From Castellaniella sp034675905 (GTDB lineage Bacteria > Pseudomonadota > Gammaproteobacteria > Burkholderiales > Burkholderiaceae_B): a stretch of 64,000 nt of DNA. The notes below the pieces were generated by a model. That model searched no databases and was not told the origin of the DNA. It saw only the letters and a list, made by a program, of their open reading frames with translations. Positions 7,970 through 16,759 of the stretch are shown piece after piece. Every line of letters starts with the position of its first letter. The first letter of the stretch is position 1. The stretch is from assembly GCF_034675905.1 (NCBI RefSeq), contig NZ_JAUCCV010000010.1, positions 1 through 64,000 on the forward strand. Reading direction: 5' to 3'. The translations under genes and the position numbers were made by a program.

Positions 7970-8174
7970 ACTGATGATCTTACAAACCCTCACATCTCTG
8001 CCAATCAGCGCCCGACGCTCGATTTCATTCATGCTCGGACGATTTATCAGCATAGCCACCCATAAATAACAGAAATTACAGACAATTAAATAGGTTTAAG
8101 CGTCTATTAGAGATTTGTCATTCCCCCAACGCCGCCCTACCATCCCCGCTATCCTCTCTTTTGCATCATCACCC
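7970..8174. promoter_or_regulatory. bioD-bioB intergenic region
   Basis: A 205-base spacer that turns AT-rich at 8030-8120, suggesting bioB has its own promoter rather than depending only on read-through from bioFCD. No operator or terminator was recognised with confidence. A TTG-initiated extension of bioB (from 8115) runs through this region and is considered less likely than the ATG at 8175. Confidence 0.4.
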
Positions 8175-9164
8175 ATGCCCTCTTGCCTGCGTCACGAAAC
8201 ACTCGACCCCGCCTGGCCCATCCAGGCGATTCTGGATCTGTTCGCTCTGCCCTTCAATGATCTGCTGCTGCAGGCCCAGACGGTGCACCGCCTGCACCAT
8301 CCAGCCAACGCCGTGCAGCAATCCAGCCTGCTGTCGATCAAGACCGGCGCCTGCCCGGAAGACTGCGCCTACTGCCCGCAGTCTTCTCGCTACACGACCG
8401 CCGTGGAACAAGCCCCGCTGATGCCCTTGCCGCAGGTCCTGACGGCGGCAAAGCGCGCCCAAGAGGCGGGTGCGCAACGGTTCTGCATGGGGGCGGCCTG
8501 GCGCTCCCCGACCGAGCGGCAACTGGACGATGTGATCGAGCACGTACAAGCCGTCAAGGCGCTGGGCATGGAGACCTGTGTGACACTGGGCATGCTCAAG
8601 CCCGGACAGGCCGAACGCCTGAAGGCCGCCGGCCTGGACTACTACAACCACAATCTGGATACCTCGCCCGAATACTATGGCGAAATCATCCATACCCGAA
8701 CTTACGACGACCGCCTGCAGACGCTGCAGCGGGTACGCGACGCCGGCCTGAAGGTCTGTTGCGGCGGCATCGTCGGCCTGGGCGAATCGCGCGAAGTCCG
8801 CGCCGGCCTGATCGCCGCCCTGGCCAGCCTGAACCCCTACCCGGAATCCGTGCCCATCAACCAGTTGGTCAAGGTGCCCGGCACGCCCCTGGCCGACGCA
8901 CCGGACCTGGACCCGCTGGAATTCGTGCGCACCATCGCCGTGACCCGCATCGTCATGCCCAAAACGGTCGTGCGCCTGTCGGCCGGACGCGAATCGATGC
9001 ACGACAGCACCCAGGCCCTGTGTTTCATGGCCGGCGCCAATTCGATCTTTCACGGCGAACAACTGCTGACCACCCCCAACCCGCGCGCCGAAGCCGACGC
9101 CAGCCTGTTCCAGCGCCTGGGTCTGACGCCCATGCCCCAGGCCGCTGAAGCCCATCTTGCCTGA
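8175..9164 (+). CDS. bioB: Biotin synthase
   Basis: Radical-SAM enzyme that inserts sulfur into dethiobiotin, using one [4Fe-4S] and one auxiliary [2Fe-2S] cluster. With the ATG at 8175 it has 329 residues. The radical-SAM motif is C60-PED-C64-AY-C67. Downstream are FCMGAAWRSP, YYNHNLDTSPEYY, CCGGIVGLGES and the Arg of RLSAGRES, all characteristic of BioB. An in-frame TTG at 8115 would add 20 residues of low-similarity sequence; no strong ribosome-binding site distinguishes the two. It ends six bases before the EamA gene, which is probably co-transcribed. Confidence 0.96.
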   Translation: MPSCLRHETLDPAWPIQAILDLFALPFNDLLLQAQTVHRLHHPANAVQQSSLLSIKTGACPEDCAYCPQSSRYTTAVEQAPLMPLPQVLTAAKRAQEAGAQRFCMGAAWRSPTERQLDDVIEHVQAVKALGMETCVTLGMLKPGQAERLKAAGLDYYNHNLDTSPEYYGEIIHTRTYDDRLQTLQRVRDAGLKVCCGGIVGLGESREVRAGLIAALASLNPYPESVPINQLVKVPGTPLADAPDLDPLEFVRTIAVTRIVMPKTVVRLSAGRESMHDSTQALCFMAGANSIFHGEQLLTTPNPRAEADASLFQRLGLTPMPQAAEAHLA

Positions 9165-9170
9165 ACCGCC

Positions 9171-10070
9171 ATGCATACCCTGATCCTGAGCATCACCTTC
9201 AGCGTACTGGTGTCCGTGTTTCTGAAGCTCGCCCGGCGCTGCCAGGTGCGTATCGAGCAGGCCATCGCCATGAATTACGTCACCGCCTGCGTGCTGTGCC
9301 TGTGGCTGCTGCGGCCCCCGCTGGAATCCCTGGGGCAGCAGACACCGACCGGATGGGTCGTGCTCAGCCTGCTGGGCGTCTTGCTGCCCGCGGTCTTTCT
9401 GATCATGGCGACCGCCGTGCGCCGGGCCGGGATCGTGCTGAGCGACACGGCGCAGCGCCTGGCGCTGATCATCCCGATTCTGGCGGCCTTTCTGGTGTTT
9501 CACGAGGCCTTGTCCGGACTGAAGGGCCTGGGCATCCTGATGGCCCTGGGCGCCCTGGCCTGCCTGCTGCGCCGCCCGCCACTCCAGGCTGCCGACACGC
9601 CCGATACCCAGGCCCTATCGATAGAACAGACGGACGACGCGAACCAGACAGGCCGCCGGATGTGGCTGCCGCTGCTGGGCGTCTGGGCAGGCTACGGCAC
9701 GATCGACATTCTATTCAAGCAGATGGCGCGCACCGGATCCGGCTTTACCAGCACACTGCTGCTGAGCTTCATTCTGGCCGGCGTCCTGATGGGCTTATGG
9801 CTGCTGATGCGCCGCACGCAGTGGCATGCCCGCAGCCTGCTATCGGGCATCCTGCTGGGGGCGCTGAATTTCAGCAATATCTATTTCTACATCCGCGCTC
9901 ATCAGACCTATCCGGACAACCCGACGCTGGTATTCGCCGCCATGAACATCGGCGTCATTGCCATCGGCACGCTGGTCGGCGCCGGCCTGTTCCACGAGCG
10001 GCTAAGCAGGACCAACCTGGCCGGTATCGGCCTGGCGCTGGCCGCCATCGTGCTGCTCTTTCCCCGCTGA
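9171..10070 (+). CDS. EamA/DMT-family membrane transporter
   Basis: A 299-residue inner membrane protein with about ten hydrophobic segments in two repeated halves, the drug/metabolite transporter fold. The start is only six bases after the bioB stop, so it is likely in the bioB transcript. Substrate is unknown; the position suggests, without proving, a link to biotin or its precursors. Its last 69 bases overlap the end of the convergent MFS gene, an unusually long 3' overlap. Confidence 0.8.
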   Translation: MHTLILSITFSVLVSVFLKLARRCQVRIEQAIAMNYVTACVLCLWLLRPPLESLGQQTPTGWVVLSLLGVLLPAVFLIMATAVRRAGIVLSDTAQRLALIIPILAAFLVFHEALSGLKGLGILMALGALACLLRRPPLQAADTPDTQALSIEQTDDANQTGRRMWLPLLGVWAGYGTIDILFKQMARTGSGFTSTLLLSFILAGVLMGLWLLMRRTQWHARSLLSGILLGALNFSNIYFYIRAHQTYPDNPTLVFAAMNIGVIAIGTLVGAGLFHERLSRTNLAGIGLALAAIVLLFPR

Positions 10071-11399
10071 TCCTCCGGCCGGCGGTCCGTCCGCCGCCCC
10101 ATCGGGGGCATCGTCTGCCGGCGGCAGGGCGTCGTCCACGACAGGGTCGTGCGAAATATCGTGCTCGATATCGACCCGGGGGTCCAGCACCGCCATGACG
10201 TGAGCGTTTTGCAGCGTATCGGCCATGGGCACGAACTGCGTGGGCGCGTCGGGACTGACGTGGGTGCCCTTGACCCGCTGTTCCCGGATGAACAGTACCA
10301 GCACGGCGGAGCAGGCGGACACAAAGACGAAATAGACATCACTGCCCCAGGTGCGCATCAAGAGCCCCGCCAGCAGCGGCCCCAGACAGGCCCCCACCCC
10401 GTACACCATGTACAGCAGGGCGCTCAGGCCCACGCGCCGTTCGGGATCGACGTTGTCATTGGCAAATGACGTGCCCATGGGATAGAGCGTGAACTGGACG
10501 ATACCCAGAATGACTGAAAACGCCACCAGGGCCGGATAGGGAAACTGCATCCAGCCCCACAGCGGGATGCCCAGCGCCACCAGGATCAGTGCCCCGAAAC
10601 GGATCAGCTTGACCCTGCTGGTGCGGTCCGCCAGCCAGCCCAACGGCCACTGGAAGACCAGCCCGGCGGCCAGAGACGCCGCCAGGAATATCCCCACCTG
10701 GTGATTGTCCATGCCATGCTGCAGGCCATACACCGGCGCCAGGCCATAAAAAGCGCCGTTGAGCATGCCGGCGACGAACAGCACCGTCAAGGACATGGGT
10801 ACGCGATTCAGGTAATAGCGCAAGGCCAGGGGAGCGGGCACCTGCAAGGCCGGGTGCGAGCGCCGCGTCAGCGTGATCGGAATCAGACTGAGCACGCTGC
10901 AGATCGCGACGAACACCAAGGGCTGGTAGTTCAGGTCCGGGAACAGGCCCAGGGCCAGCTGTCCCAGCACGGTGCCCATACAGGTGGCCACCATATAAAA
11001 CGCGAAGACCGTGCCCCGGGCGGCGTTTTCCGTCTGCTCATTGAGCCAGCTTTCGATGGCGACGAACAGGCACACCATGGACACGCCGGCCACGAAACGC
11101 AAAGCCAGCCAGAACCACAGATCGTGGACCAGGATCATGACCAGCACGGTGATCGTGGTCAGGGCCGCGCAGGCCGCATAGGTGCGGATATGGCCGACCT
11201 GGATGATCAGCCGATAGCCGAACCGCGCCCCCAACACCAGGCCCAGATAGTAGGACGCGATCATGGCGCCCACCCAGACTTCGGATACGGATTGCGCGGT
11301 CAGCCGCAGACCCAGATAGGTGTTGAACAGCCCTGAACTGAGCAGCAGAATCAGGGTTGCCAGATACAGGGAAAAGAAGGCGCCGATCGTCTTGGCCAT
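10002..11399 (-). CDS. MFS transporter (YcaD-like) with acidic C-terminal tail
   Basis: A 465-residue major facilitator with 12 predicted membrane segments. GYRLIIQVGHIR in loop 2-3 is a variant of the MFS signature and FVAIESWLNEQ resembles the YcaD/YfkF subgroup. The last ~80 residues are hydrophilic, rich in Asp, Pro, Ala and Gly, and form a cytoplasmic tail. The final codons lie inside the convergent EamA gene, so part of the tail may be a by-product of the missing stop codon. Substrate unknown. The gene diverges from moaC with about 70 bases between. Confidence 0.82.
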   Translation of the reverse strand: MAKTIGAFFSLYLATLILLLSSGLFNTYLGLRLTAQSVSEVWVGAMIASYYLGLVLGARFGYRLIIQVGHIRTYAACAALTTITVLVMILVHDLWFWLALRFVAGVSMVCLFVAIESWLNEQTENAARGTVFAFYMVATCMGTVLGQLALGLFPDLNYQPLVFVAICSVLSLIPITLTRRSHPALQVPAPLALRYYLNRVPMSLTVLFVAGMLNGAFYGLAPVYGLQHGMDNHQVGIFLAASLAAGLVFQWPLGWLADRTSRVKLIRFGALILVALGIPLWGWMQFPYPALVAFSVILGIVQFTLYPMGTSFANDNVDPERRVGLSALLYMVYGVGACLGPLLAGLLMRTWGSDVYFVFVSACSAVLVLFIREQRVKGTHVSPDAPTQFVPMADTLQNAHVMAVLDPRVDIEHDISHDPVVDDALPPADDAPDGAADGPPAGGSAGKEQHDGGQRQADTGQVGPA

Positions 11400-11470
11400 G
11401 AAAGAAATCCGGTCAGGCCCGCGCCGTATCCCGGCCGCAGTCTGGGTGAAATATCCGATATGATAGAACG

Positions 11471-11965
11471 ATGAACGAAACTGAAGTGTCCCCCAGTCTG
11501 ACGCACCTGGATGAAAACGGCCAGGTGCGCATGGTCGATGTCGGCGAAAAGGTCGCCACGGCCCGCACCGCCATCGCCGAAGGCCGCGTCCGGCTCAGCC
11601 CGCACGCCTGGCATCTGCTGTCGGCCCAGGCCAACGCCAAAGGCGAGGTCCTGAACACCGCCCGCATCGCCGGCATCCTGGCCGCCAAACGCTGCGCGGA
11701 ACTGATTCCGCTGTGCCACAGCCTGCCGCTCAGTTTCGCGGGCGTGGATTTCAGCGCCGACGACGCCAGCCACACCCTGACGATCCGCAGCACCTGCCGC
11801 ACCAGTCACCAGACCGGCGTCGAAATGGAAGCCATGACCGCCTGCTCCGTGGCGGCCCTGACCGTCTACGATATGTGCAAGGCCGCCGACAAAGGCATCG
11901 TGATCGAACAGGTCCGGCTGATCTACAAATCCGGGGGTAAAAGCGGTGAATGGCGCAACGATTAA
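11471..11965 (+). CDS. moaC: Cyclic pyranopterin monophosphate synthase
   Basis: Second enzyme of molybdenum cofactor synthesis: converts the MoaA product (3',8-cyclo-GTP) to cyclic pyranopterin monophosphate. 164 residues, family length about 160. Signatures: MVDVGEK near residue 20, AAKRCAELIPLCHSLPL with active-site His, GVEMEAMTACSVAALTVYDMCKA, and KSGGKSGEW with catalytic lysines. First gene of the plus-strand Moco operon moaC-moaD-moaE-moaB-moeA. A TATGAT hexamer at 11459-11464 lies too close to the ATG to be a standard promoter. Confidence 0.96.
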   Translation: MNETEVSPSLTHLDENGQVRMVDVGEKVATARTAIAEGRVRLSPHAWHLLSAQANAKGEVLNTARIAGILAAKRCAELIPLCHSLPLSFAGVDFSADDASHTLTIRSTCRTSHQTGVEMEAMTACSVAALTVYDMCKAADKGIVIEQVRLIYKSGGKSGEWRND

Positions 11966-12197
11966 GGTACTGTACTTCGCCCAGGTCGCCGAGCACCTGG
12001 GCATCCGCCAGGAAACCCAAACCCTGGATACACCGGTCCAGGCCGGCGTCTGGCTGGACGCGCTGGCGGCGCGCTGCCCGGCGCTGGGGCCATCCAGCCG
12101 CCTGAAACTGGCGATCAATCAAGAACACGCCGGACGCCAGGACATCATCCAGCCGGGCGATGAAATCGCCGTCTTCAATCCGGTCACCGGCGGCTGA
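11946..12197 (+). CDS. moaD: Molybdopterin synthase small subunit
   Basis: Ubiquitin-fold sulfur carrier, 83 residues, which as a C-terminal thiocarboxylate donates sulfur to precursor Z within molybdopterin synthase. The essential terminal Gly-Gly (TGG) is present and the preceding GDEIAVFNPV is typical. It starts at a GTG (11946) inside the last codons of moaC, a 20-base overlap suggesting translational coupling. The only in-frame upstream alternative is deeper in moaC. Confidence 0.93.
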   Translation: MNGATIKVLYFAQVAEHLGIRQETQTLDTPVQAGVWLDALAARCPALGPSSRLKLAINQEHAGRQDIIQPGDEIAVFNPVTGG

Positions 12198-12238
12198 CCC
12201 TGGCTACGCCGCTTGACACACCCGGCAGGATTTTCAGC

Positions 12239-12706
12239 ATGGTACAGATTCAAACTGAACGCTTCGACGTGGCGGCCCTGATCGCCCAGCTGCAGGCCCG
12301 CACATCGGGACAGGCAGGCGCCCTGGTGCATTTCCTGGGTACCGTCCGCGACTACAACCCCGACTCCGAATCCCGCAGCCTGTTCCTGGAACACTATCCA
12401 GGCATGTGCGAACGCGAAATCCAGGCCCTTTGCGATCGCGCAAAACAACGCTGGGATATCTTGGATACGCTGGTGGTGCATCGCGTCGGCGAACTGCCGC
12501 TGGGCGACCCCATTGTCTTTGTCGGGGTGGCCAGCGCCCACCGGGGCGAGGCCTTTCGCGCTTGTGAATACATCATCGACACGCTGAAAACCCAGGCCCC
12601 CTTCTGGAAGCGCGAAACGCTGGCCGATGGGCAGGCGTTCTGGGTGCAGCAGCAAGACGCCGATGCCCGTAAAACCGCACAATGGGATACCCCGTCCACA
12701 CCATGA
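12239..12706 (+). CDS. moaE: Molybdopterin synthase catalytic subunit
   Basis: 155-residue large subunit that pairs with MoaD to make molybdopterin from precursor Z. Visible family segments: GALVHFLGTVRD, LEHYPGMCEREI, VHRVGELPLGDPIVFVGVASAHR with conserved His and Arg, and the C-terminal catalytic lysine region APFWKRE. It lies 41 bases after moaD and overlaps moaB by four bases (ATGA). Confidence 0.95.
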   Translation: MVQIQTERFDVAALIAQLQARTSGQAGALVHFLGTVRDYNPDSESRSLFLEHYPGMCEREIQALCDRAKQRWDILDTLVVHRVGELPLGDPIVFVGVASAHRGEAFRACEYIIDTLKTQAPFWKRETLADGQAFWVQQQDADARKTAQWDTPSTP

Positions 12707-13230
12707 AAGCCGATCCGACCCAGCCTCTTGTCAGCCTGCGATGCGCCGTCCTGACCATTTCCAGCCGCCGCCAGGCAAAAGACGACACCAGCGGAAACTA
12801 CCTGGATGCCGCCCTGAGGGAAGCCGGCCACACGGTCCAGGCCCGCAGCCTGTGCCCCGATGACCGCTACCAGATCCGCAAGATGCTCAGCGACTGGATC
12901 GCCGACCCCGGCATCCAGGTGATTCTGTGCAATGGCGGCACGGGCTTCACCCACCAGAAATCCACCATCGCCGCCGTCACACCGCTGCTCGATCAGGTGG
13001 TGCCTGGCTTTGGCGAACTCTTCCGCCATCTGTCCTGGCTGGATATCGGGGCCTCGTCCCTGCAGTCCGATGCGCTGGGCGGCATGGCCAACGACACGCT
13101 GGTGTTCTGCCTGCCGGGGTCCACCGGCGCTTGCCGGCTGGCCTGGGAAAAAATCCTGCAGCCGCAGCTCGACAGCCGCCAGCCTCCTTGCAACTTCGCC
13201 AGCGCCTACCGCGCCCGCACTTCGGATTGA
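12703..13230 (+). CDS. moaB: MoaB/Mog-type molybdopterin adenylyltransferase
   Basis: 175 residues. Members of this family adenylylate molybdopterin before metal insertion, although MoaB of E. coli itself is dispensable. The core motif NGGTGFTHQK (GGTG nucleotide loop) is present, with LTISSRR at the N-terminus, the LxDIGAS segment, and VFCLPGSTGACRLAWE. The ATG at 12703 overlaps the moaE stop. I favour moaB over mog because of the operon position and the DDTSGN pattern; the exact subtype is less certain. Confidence 0.9.
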   Translation: MKADPTQPLVSLRCAVLTISSRRQAKDDTSGNYLDAALREAGHTVQARSLCPDDRYQIRKMLSDWIADPGIQVILCNGGTGFTHQKSTIAAVTPLLDQVVPGFGELFRHLSWLDIGASSLQSDALGGMANDTLVFCLPGSTGACRLAWEKILQPQLDSRQPPCNFASAYRARTSD

Positions 13231-13232
13231 CT

Positions 13233-14441
13233 ATGCTGGATTTCGATACGGCCCAAGCCCAACTGGCGGCCCGCGCCCGCACGCCCGAGCAACGGGAAAC
13301 CCTGCCGCTGGCGGCGCTGTCCGGTCGCGTGCTGGCCGACGACGTGGTCGCCGCACTGGACCTGCCGCCCGCTGATAACAGCGCCATGGACGGCTATGCC
13401 GTGCGGGCGGCGGACACCGCTGCCGCCCCTGTCACCCTGCCCGTCCAGCAGCGTTGTTTTGCCGGCCAAGCCCCCCAGGCCCTGCTGCCCGGCCAGGCGA
13501 TCCGCCTGTTCACCGGCAGCGTGATTCCGGCAGGCGCCGACACGGTCGTCATGCAGGAAGACTGCAGCGAAGACGATACCGGCGTCACTTTTCAGACACC
13601 GGCCCAAACGGGCCAGCACATCCGCTACCGGGGCGAAGACATGCGCCAAGGCAGCCGCGTGCTGGCGCAAGGCGCTCTGCTGGACGCAGGCCGAATCGCC
13701 GTCCTGGCCGCCCAAGGCATTGCCCAGGCATCCGTCTATGCGCCACTGAAGATCGGCATCCTGACCACTGGTGACGAACTGATCCCGCCAGGCCAGCTGC
13801 TGCCGCCCGCCGCCATCTACAATTCCAACGCCCCCATGCTGGCCAGCCTGTGTCAGGGCTTGCAGACCGCGCCGGTGCTGCTGCGCCATGCCCGCGACGA
13901 GGCCCCCGCCATCGAGGCAGCGCTGACTGAACTCAGCCACAGCTGCGATCTGGTGCTCAGCGTAGGCGGGGCCTCCGTCGGCGAAAAAGACCTGGTCAAG
14001 CCTGCCATCGAAGCCCTGGGCGGCAGCCTGGATTTATGGCGGGTACGGATGAAACCCGGCAAGCCCGTCGCGCTGGCTGATCTGAATGGCCGGCCCATCG
14101 TCTGCCTGCCCGGCAATCCAGTATCCGCCTTTGCTGTCTTTACCCTGCTGGTCAGCCCGCTGATCCGGGGCTTGCAAGGCCGCAGCCAGACGCTGCCGCC
14201 TGTGCGATACGGCACGTTGCACACCGACCGGCCGCTGGGCGGTGACCGTGACGACTTCATTCGCATCCAGGCGGCGCTGACGCCCTCGGGCGACACTGTC
14301 CTGACGCCGCACAGGCAGCAAAGCTCCGGGGCGCTCAGCAGCCTGGCCTGGGCCGACGGCCTGGCACGGATTCCGGCAGGCAGCCGCCTGTCATCCGAAG
14401 CCGGCGTCACCTGGTACGCGCTATCGGACTGGCTGCGCTAA
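13233..14441 (+). CDS. moeA: Molybdopterin molybdenumtransferase
   Basis: Inserts molybdate into adenylylated molybdopterin. Using the ATG at 13233, two bases after the moaB stop, it has 402 residues, as in the family (about 410). Domain order is typical: PPADNSAMDGYAV near residue 45, GxxIRYRGEDM, the MoeA/MogA-like nucleotide fold with ILTTGDEL and SVGGASVGEKD, then LPGNPVSAFAVF and a C-terminal beta domain. Ends 35 bases before the convergent mobA gene. A longer upstream open frame crosses moaB out of frame and is not used. Confidence 0.95.
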   Translation: MLDFDTAQAQLAARARTPEQRETLPLAALSGRVLADDVVAALDLPPADNSAMDGYAVRAADTAAAPVTLPVQQRCFAGQAPQALLPGQAIRLFTGSVIPAGADTVVMQEDCSEDDTGVTFQTPAQTGQHIRYRGEDMRQGSRVLAQGALLDAGRIAVLAAQGIAQASVYAPLKIGILTTGDELIPPGQLLPPAAIYNSNAPMLASLCQGLQTAPVLLRHARDEAPAIEAALTELSHSCDLVLSVGGASVGEKDLVKPAIEALGGSLDLWRVRMKPGKPVALADLNGRPIVCLPGNPVSAFAVFTLLVSPLIRGLQGRSQTLPPVRYGTLHTDRPLGGDRDDFIRIQAALTPSGDTVLTPHRQQSSGALSSLAWADGLARIPAGSRLSSEAGVTWYALSDWLR

Positions 14442-14476
14442 GACTTGGCCGCTGCACACGGGATGCCTCATCAAGG

Positions 14477-15139
14477 CTATCGTGATGCGGCGTCCTGACT
14501 GGCGACGCCGCCAGCCCAGCGATCCCAATCCTGCGGCGTATTCAGATTGACCAGACAATCGGGGTCGGCAAAATCGACCGGCTGGGCGCCGCAAGCCCGC
14601 AGCCAGGCCTGAACCTGACGCTGGCCCGACTGCAAGAAATCCTGCAGTCCGGGCGCTAACGAGCCATGCGCCACCAGGCACAAGGGATGCGGCCCATCCG
14701 GCGTACGGGCATAGGCAGGATGTTCCGGCGTCGCCACGGCAGCCAGCCGCGCCAGCAGATCCGCCGGCCAGCGCAGCACATCCACAGGCAAGATGAACAG
14801 CCAGGGGGATACGGCCTGCTGCAGGCCGGTCAATACGCCGGCCAAAGGGCCGCTATGCTGCAGATCGGCGGCATCCGGCGCCACCTGGCCATAGGCGGCA
14901 TAGGCTTCGGCATGACGATTGGCGCTGATGAAGATCCGGGCAACGCTCTGACCCCGCATATACCGGCACACGCTGGCAACCAGCGGCTGGCCCTGCCAGT
15001 CGCGCAGGCCCTTGTCGATATCCGGCGCAGCCGGGGTGCGCATGCGCAAGGATTGGCCGCCGGCCAGGATCAGTCCGTCGACCGGCCTGCCAACGGCAAT
15101 ACCCGAATGCCCGCCTGTCGACGGATCGGGACTAGCCAC
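14477..15139 (-). CDS. mobA: Molybdenum cofactor guanylyltransferase
   Basis: Attaches GMP to Mo-molybdopterin to give the guanine dinucleotide cofactor used by DMSO-reductase-family enzymes such as NarG in this window. 220 residues; the nucleotide-binding motif LILAGGQSLRM is near residue 23, followed by DKGL, SANRH, and PVDVLRWPADLL (the metal-binding Asp region). The ATG overlaps the end of moaA by eight bases, so the two are translationally coupled on the minus strand. Confidence 0.93.
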   Translation of the reverse strand: MASPDPSTGGHSGIAVGRPVDGLILAGGQSLRMRTPAAPDIDKGLRDWQGQPLVASVCRYMRGQSVARIFISANRHAEAYAAYGQVAPDAADLQHSGPLAGVLTGLQQAVSPWLFILPVDVLRWPADLLARLAAVATPEHPAYARTPDGPHPLCLVAHGSLAPGLQDFLQSGQRQVQAWLRACGAQPVDFADPDCLVNLNTPQDWDRWAGGVASQDAASR

Positions 15140-16214
15140 CGATGTAGCTCATCTCGATCTTGTGATCGCGATGCGCCTGGCCGCGCCGTTCGGAATATCG
15201 ATCACCCCGCGCCAGCCAGACGCCGGCCAGCCGCTCGCCCAGCGCCTGATCGCTGGCGCCGGAACGCAGCAAGGCCCGCAGATCATGGCCCTGTTCGGCG
15301 AACAGACAGGTGAACAGGCGCCCTTCGGGCGACAGCCGCAAGCGCGTACAGTCACCGCAAAAGGGCTGGGACACGCTGGTGATCAGGCCGATTTCCCCCG
15401 CCCCGTCGGCGTAGGTCCAACGGCTGGCGACTTCGCCGCGATAGTGGGCTTGAACCGCTTGCAGGGGAAACTCATCCCCGATCAGGCGCACGATTTCGGC
15501 CCCGGTGACGACTTCGTCCATCCGCCAGCCATTGGTATTGCCGACATCCATGTATTCGATGAAGCGCAGCACATGCCCTGTCCCCCGGAAATGCCGGGCC
15601 ATGGGCAGGATCTGCGCGTCGTTCATCCCCCGGCGCACCACCATATTGACCTTGACCGGCGCCAGGCCCGCCCGGGCGGCGGCCTCGATGCCTGACAAGA
15701 CGGTAGCGACGGCCACGCCGCTATCGCTCATGCGTTCGAACAAGGCGTCGTCCAGCGCATCCAGGCTGACGGTGACGCGATTCAGCCCTGCTTGCGCCAG
15801 CGCGTCGGCCTTTTTGGCCAGCAGCGTGCCGTTGGTCGTCAGGGTGAGTTCAGGCGGCTGGCCGTCGGGAGTGCGCAACTGCGCCAGCATGGCGATCAGG
15901 ACCTCGATCTGTTTGCGCAGCAAGGGCTCGCCGCCGGTCAGGCGGATCTTGCGCACCCCCTGGGATAGCGCCACCGCCGCCACCCGCGTGATTTCCTCGA
16001 AGGACAGCAGGGCGCTATGCGGCAAGAACGCATGATCGGCGCCAAATACCTCGCGCGGCATACAGTAGGTGCAGCGGAAATTACAGCGGTCCGTGACCGA
16101 AATGCGCAAGTCCCGCAAAGGCCGCCCGTAGGTGTCGCGCACCGCCTCGCCCGGCGCCAGCACGGGCGCCGGGCGAGGCTGGTCTTCGGTTTGATGATAA
16201 ATGACGCGACTCAT
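15132..16214 (-). CDS. moaA: GTP 3',8-cyclase (radical SAM)
   Basis: First enzyme of Moco synthesis: rearranges GTP to 3',8-cyclo-GTP. The ATG at 16214 gives 360 residues. The N-terminal radical-SAM cluster motif is CNFRCTYC (preceded by RISVTDR), LTGGEPLLR follows, and the C-terminal cluster ligands appear in CGDCTRLRLSPEGRLFTC. The C-terminus ends in Gly-Gly as in active MoaA proteins. A longer upstream frame overlaps uspA and is rejected. It forms a minus-strand unit with mobA, converging on the rest of the Moco operon. Confidence 0.96.
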   Translation of the reverse strand: MSRVIYHQTEDQPRPAPVLAPGEAVRDTYGRPLRDLRISVTDRCNFRCTYCMPREVFGADHAFLPHSALLSFEEITRVAAVALSQGVRKIRLTGGEPLLRKQIEVLIAMLAQLRTPDGQPPELTLTTNGTLLAKKADALAQAGLNRVTVSLDALDDALFERMSDSGVAVATVLSGIEAAARAGLAPVKVNMVVRRGMNDAQILPMARHFRGTGHVLRFIEYMDVGNTNGWRMDEVVTGAEIVRLIGDEFPLQAVQAHYRGEVASRWTYADGAGEIGLITSVSQPFCGDCTRLRLSPEGRLFTCLFAEQGHDLRALLRSGASDQALGERLAGVWLARGDRYSERRGQAHRDHKIEMSYIGG

Positions 16215-16227
16215 GGAACACACGCGA

Positions 16228-16689
16228 TCAATCGTTTTCCTTGACGCGATAGACCAAGGTGGCGACTTTCGCCAGACCCAGGACCTTGACCGTGACGCTG
16301 CCCAACAGCAGACGCGACAGGCCGCTGCGGCCATGGCTGCCGATGAAGATCAGGTCGCAGTCCTGGTCCTTTGCGGCGTGGACGATGCCATCGGCCACAT
16401 TGAAATTGGACACGGCGCAGGCGGTGGCCTTGACCCCAGCAGTGGTGGCGCGATCCAGCACCTGCTGCAGGTATTTTTGCGCTTGTTCGGCCGCCGTGCG
16501 GTCGTAGTCTTCGTCCGTGATGGCATAGGCGGCGGCCATGCCGTCGAACCCGACCGTGGCGGCAAAAGGCTGCGTGACATGCAGCGCAACGACCTCGGCC
16601 CCGATGGTGCGGGCAAAGCAGACACCCTTGTTGGCGGCCTGGGCCGAGAGTTTAGAGCCGTCCGTAGGGATCAGGATTTTCTTGAACAT
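16228..16689 (-). CDS. Universal stress protein, UspA family
   Basis: About 153 residues from the ATG at 16689 (MFKKILIPTDGS, the standard UspA start). The ATP-binding type motif is seen at the C-terminus: FIGSHGRSGLSRLLLGSVT matches Gx2Gx9G(S/T). A small cytoplasmic nucleotide-binding stress protein. An in-frame TTG 15 bases upstream is a weaker start. It lies 13 bases upstream of moaA on the same strand and could be co-transcribed. Confidence 0.9.
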   Translation of the reverse strand: MFKKILIPTDGSKLSAQAANKGVCFARTIGAEVVALHVTQPFAATVGFDGMAAAYAITDEDYDRTAAEQAQKYLQQVLDRATTAGVKATACAVSNFNVADGIVHAAKDQDCDLIFIGSHGRSGLSRLLLGSVTVKVLGLAKVATLVYRVKEND

Positions 16690-16759
16690 ACTCAGATCAT
16701 CCAAAAAGCTGAACAGGAGACTTCAGCATACCTGCTGGGCGGCTGAAATGACAGTCGGA

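Noticed and set aside
11459..11464. TATGAT as moaC promoter
   Set aside because: It ends six bases before the ATG and has no suitable -35, so it would require a leaderless transcript; left unassigned.
12927..13232. Upstream extension of moeA
   Set aside because: It runs through moaB out of frame; the ATG at 13233 follows the moaB stop by two bases and gives the normal MoeA start.
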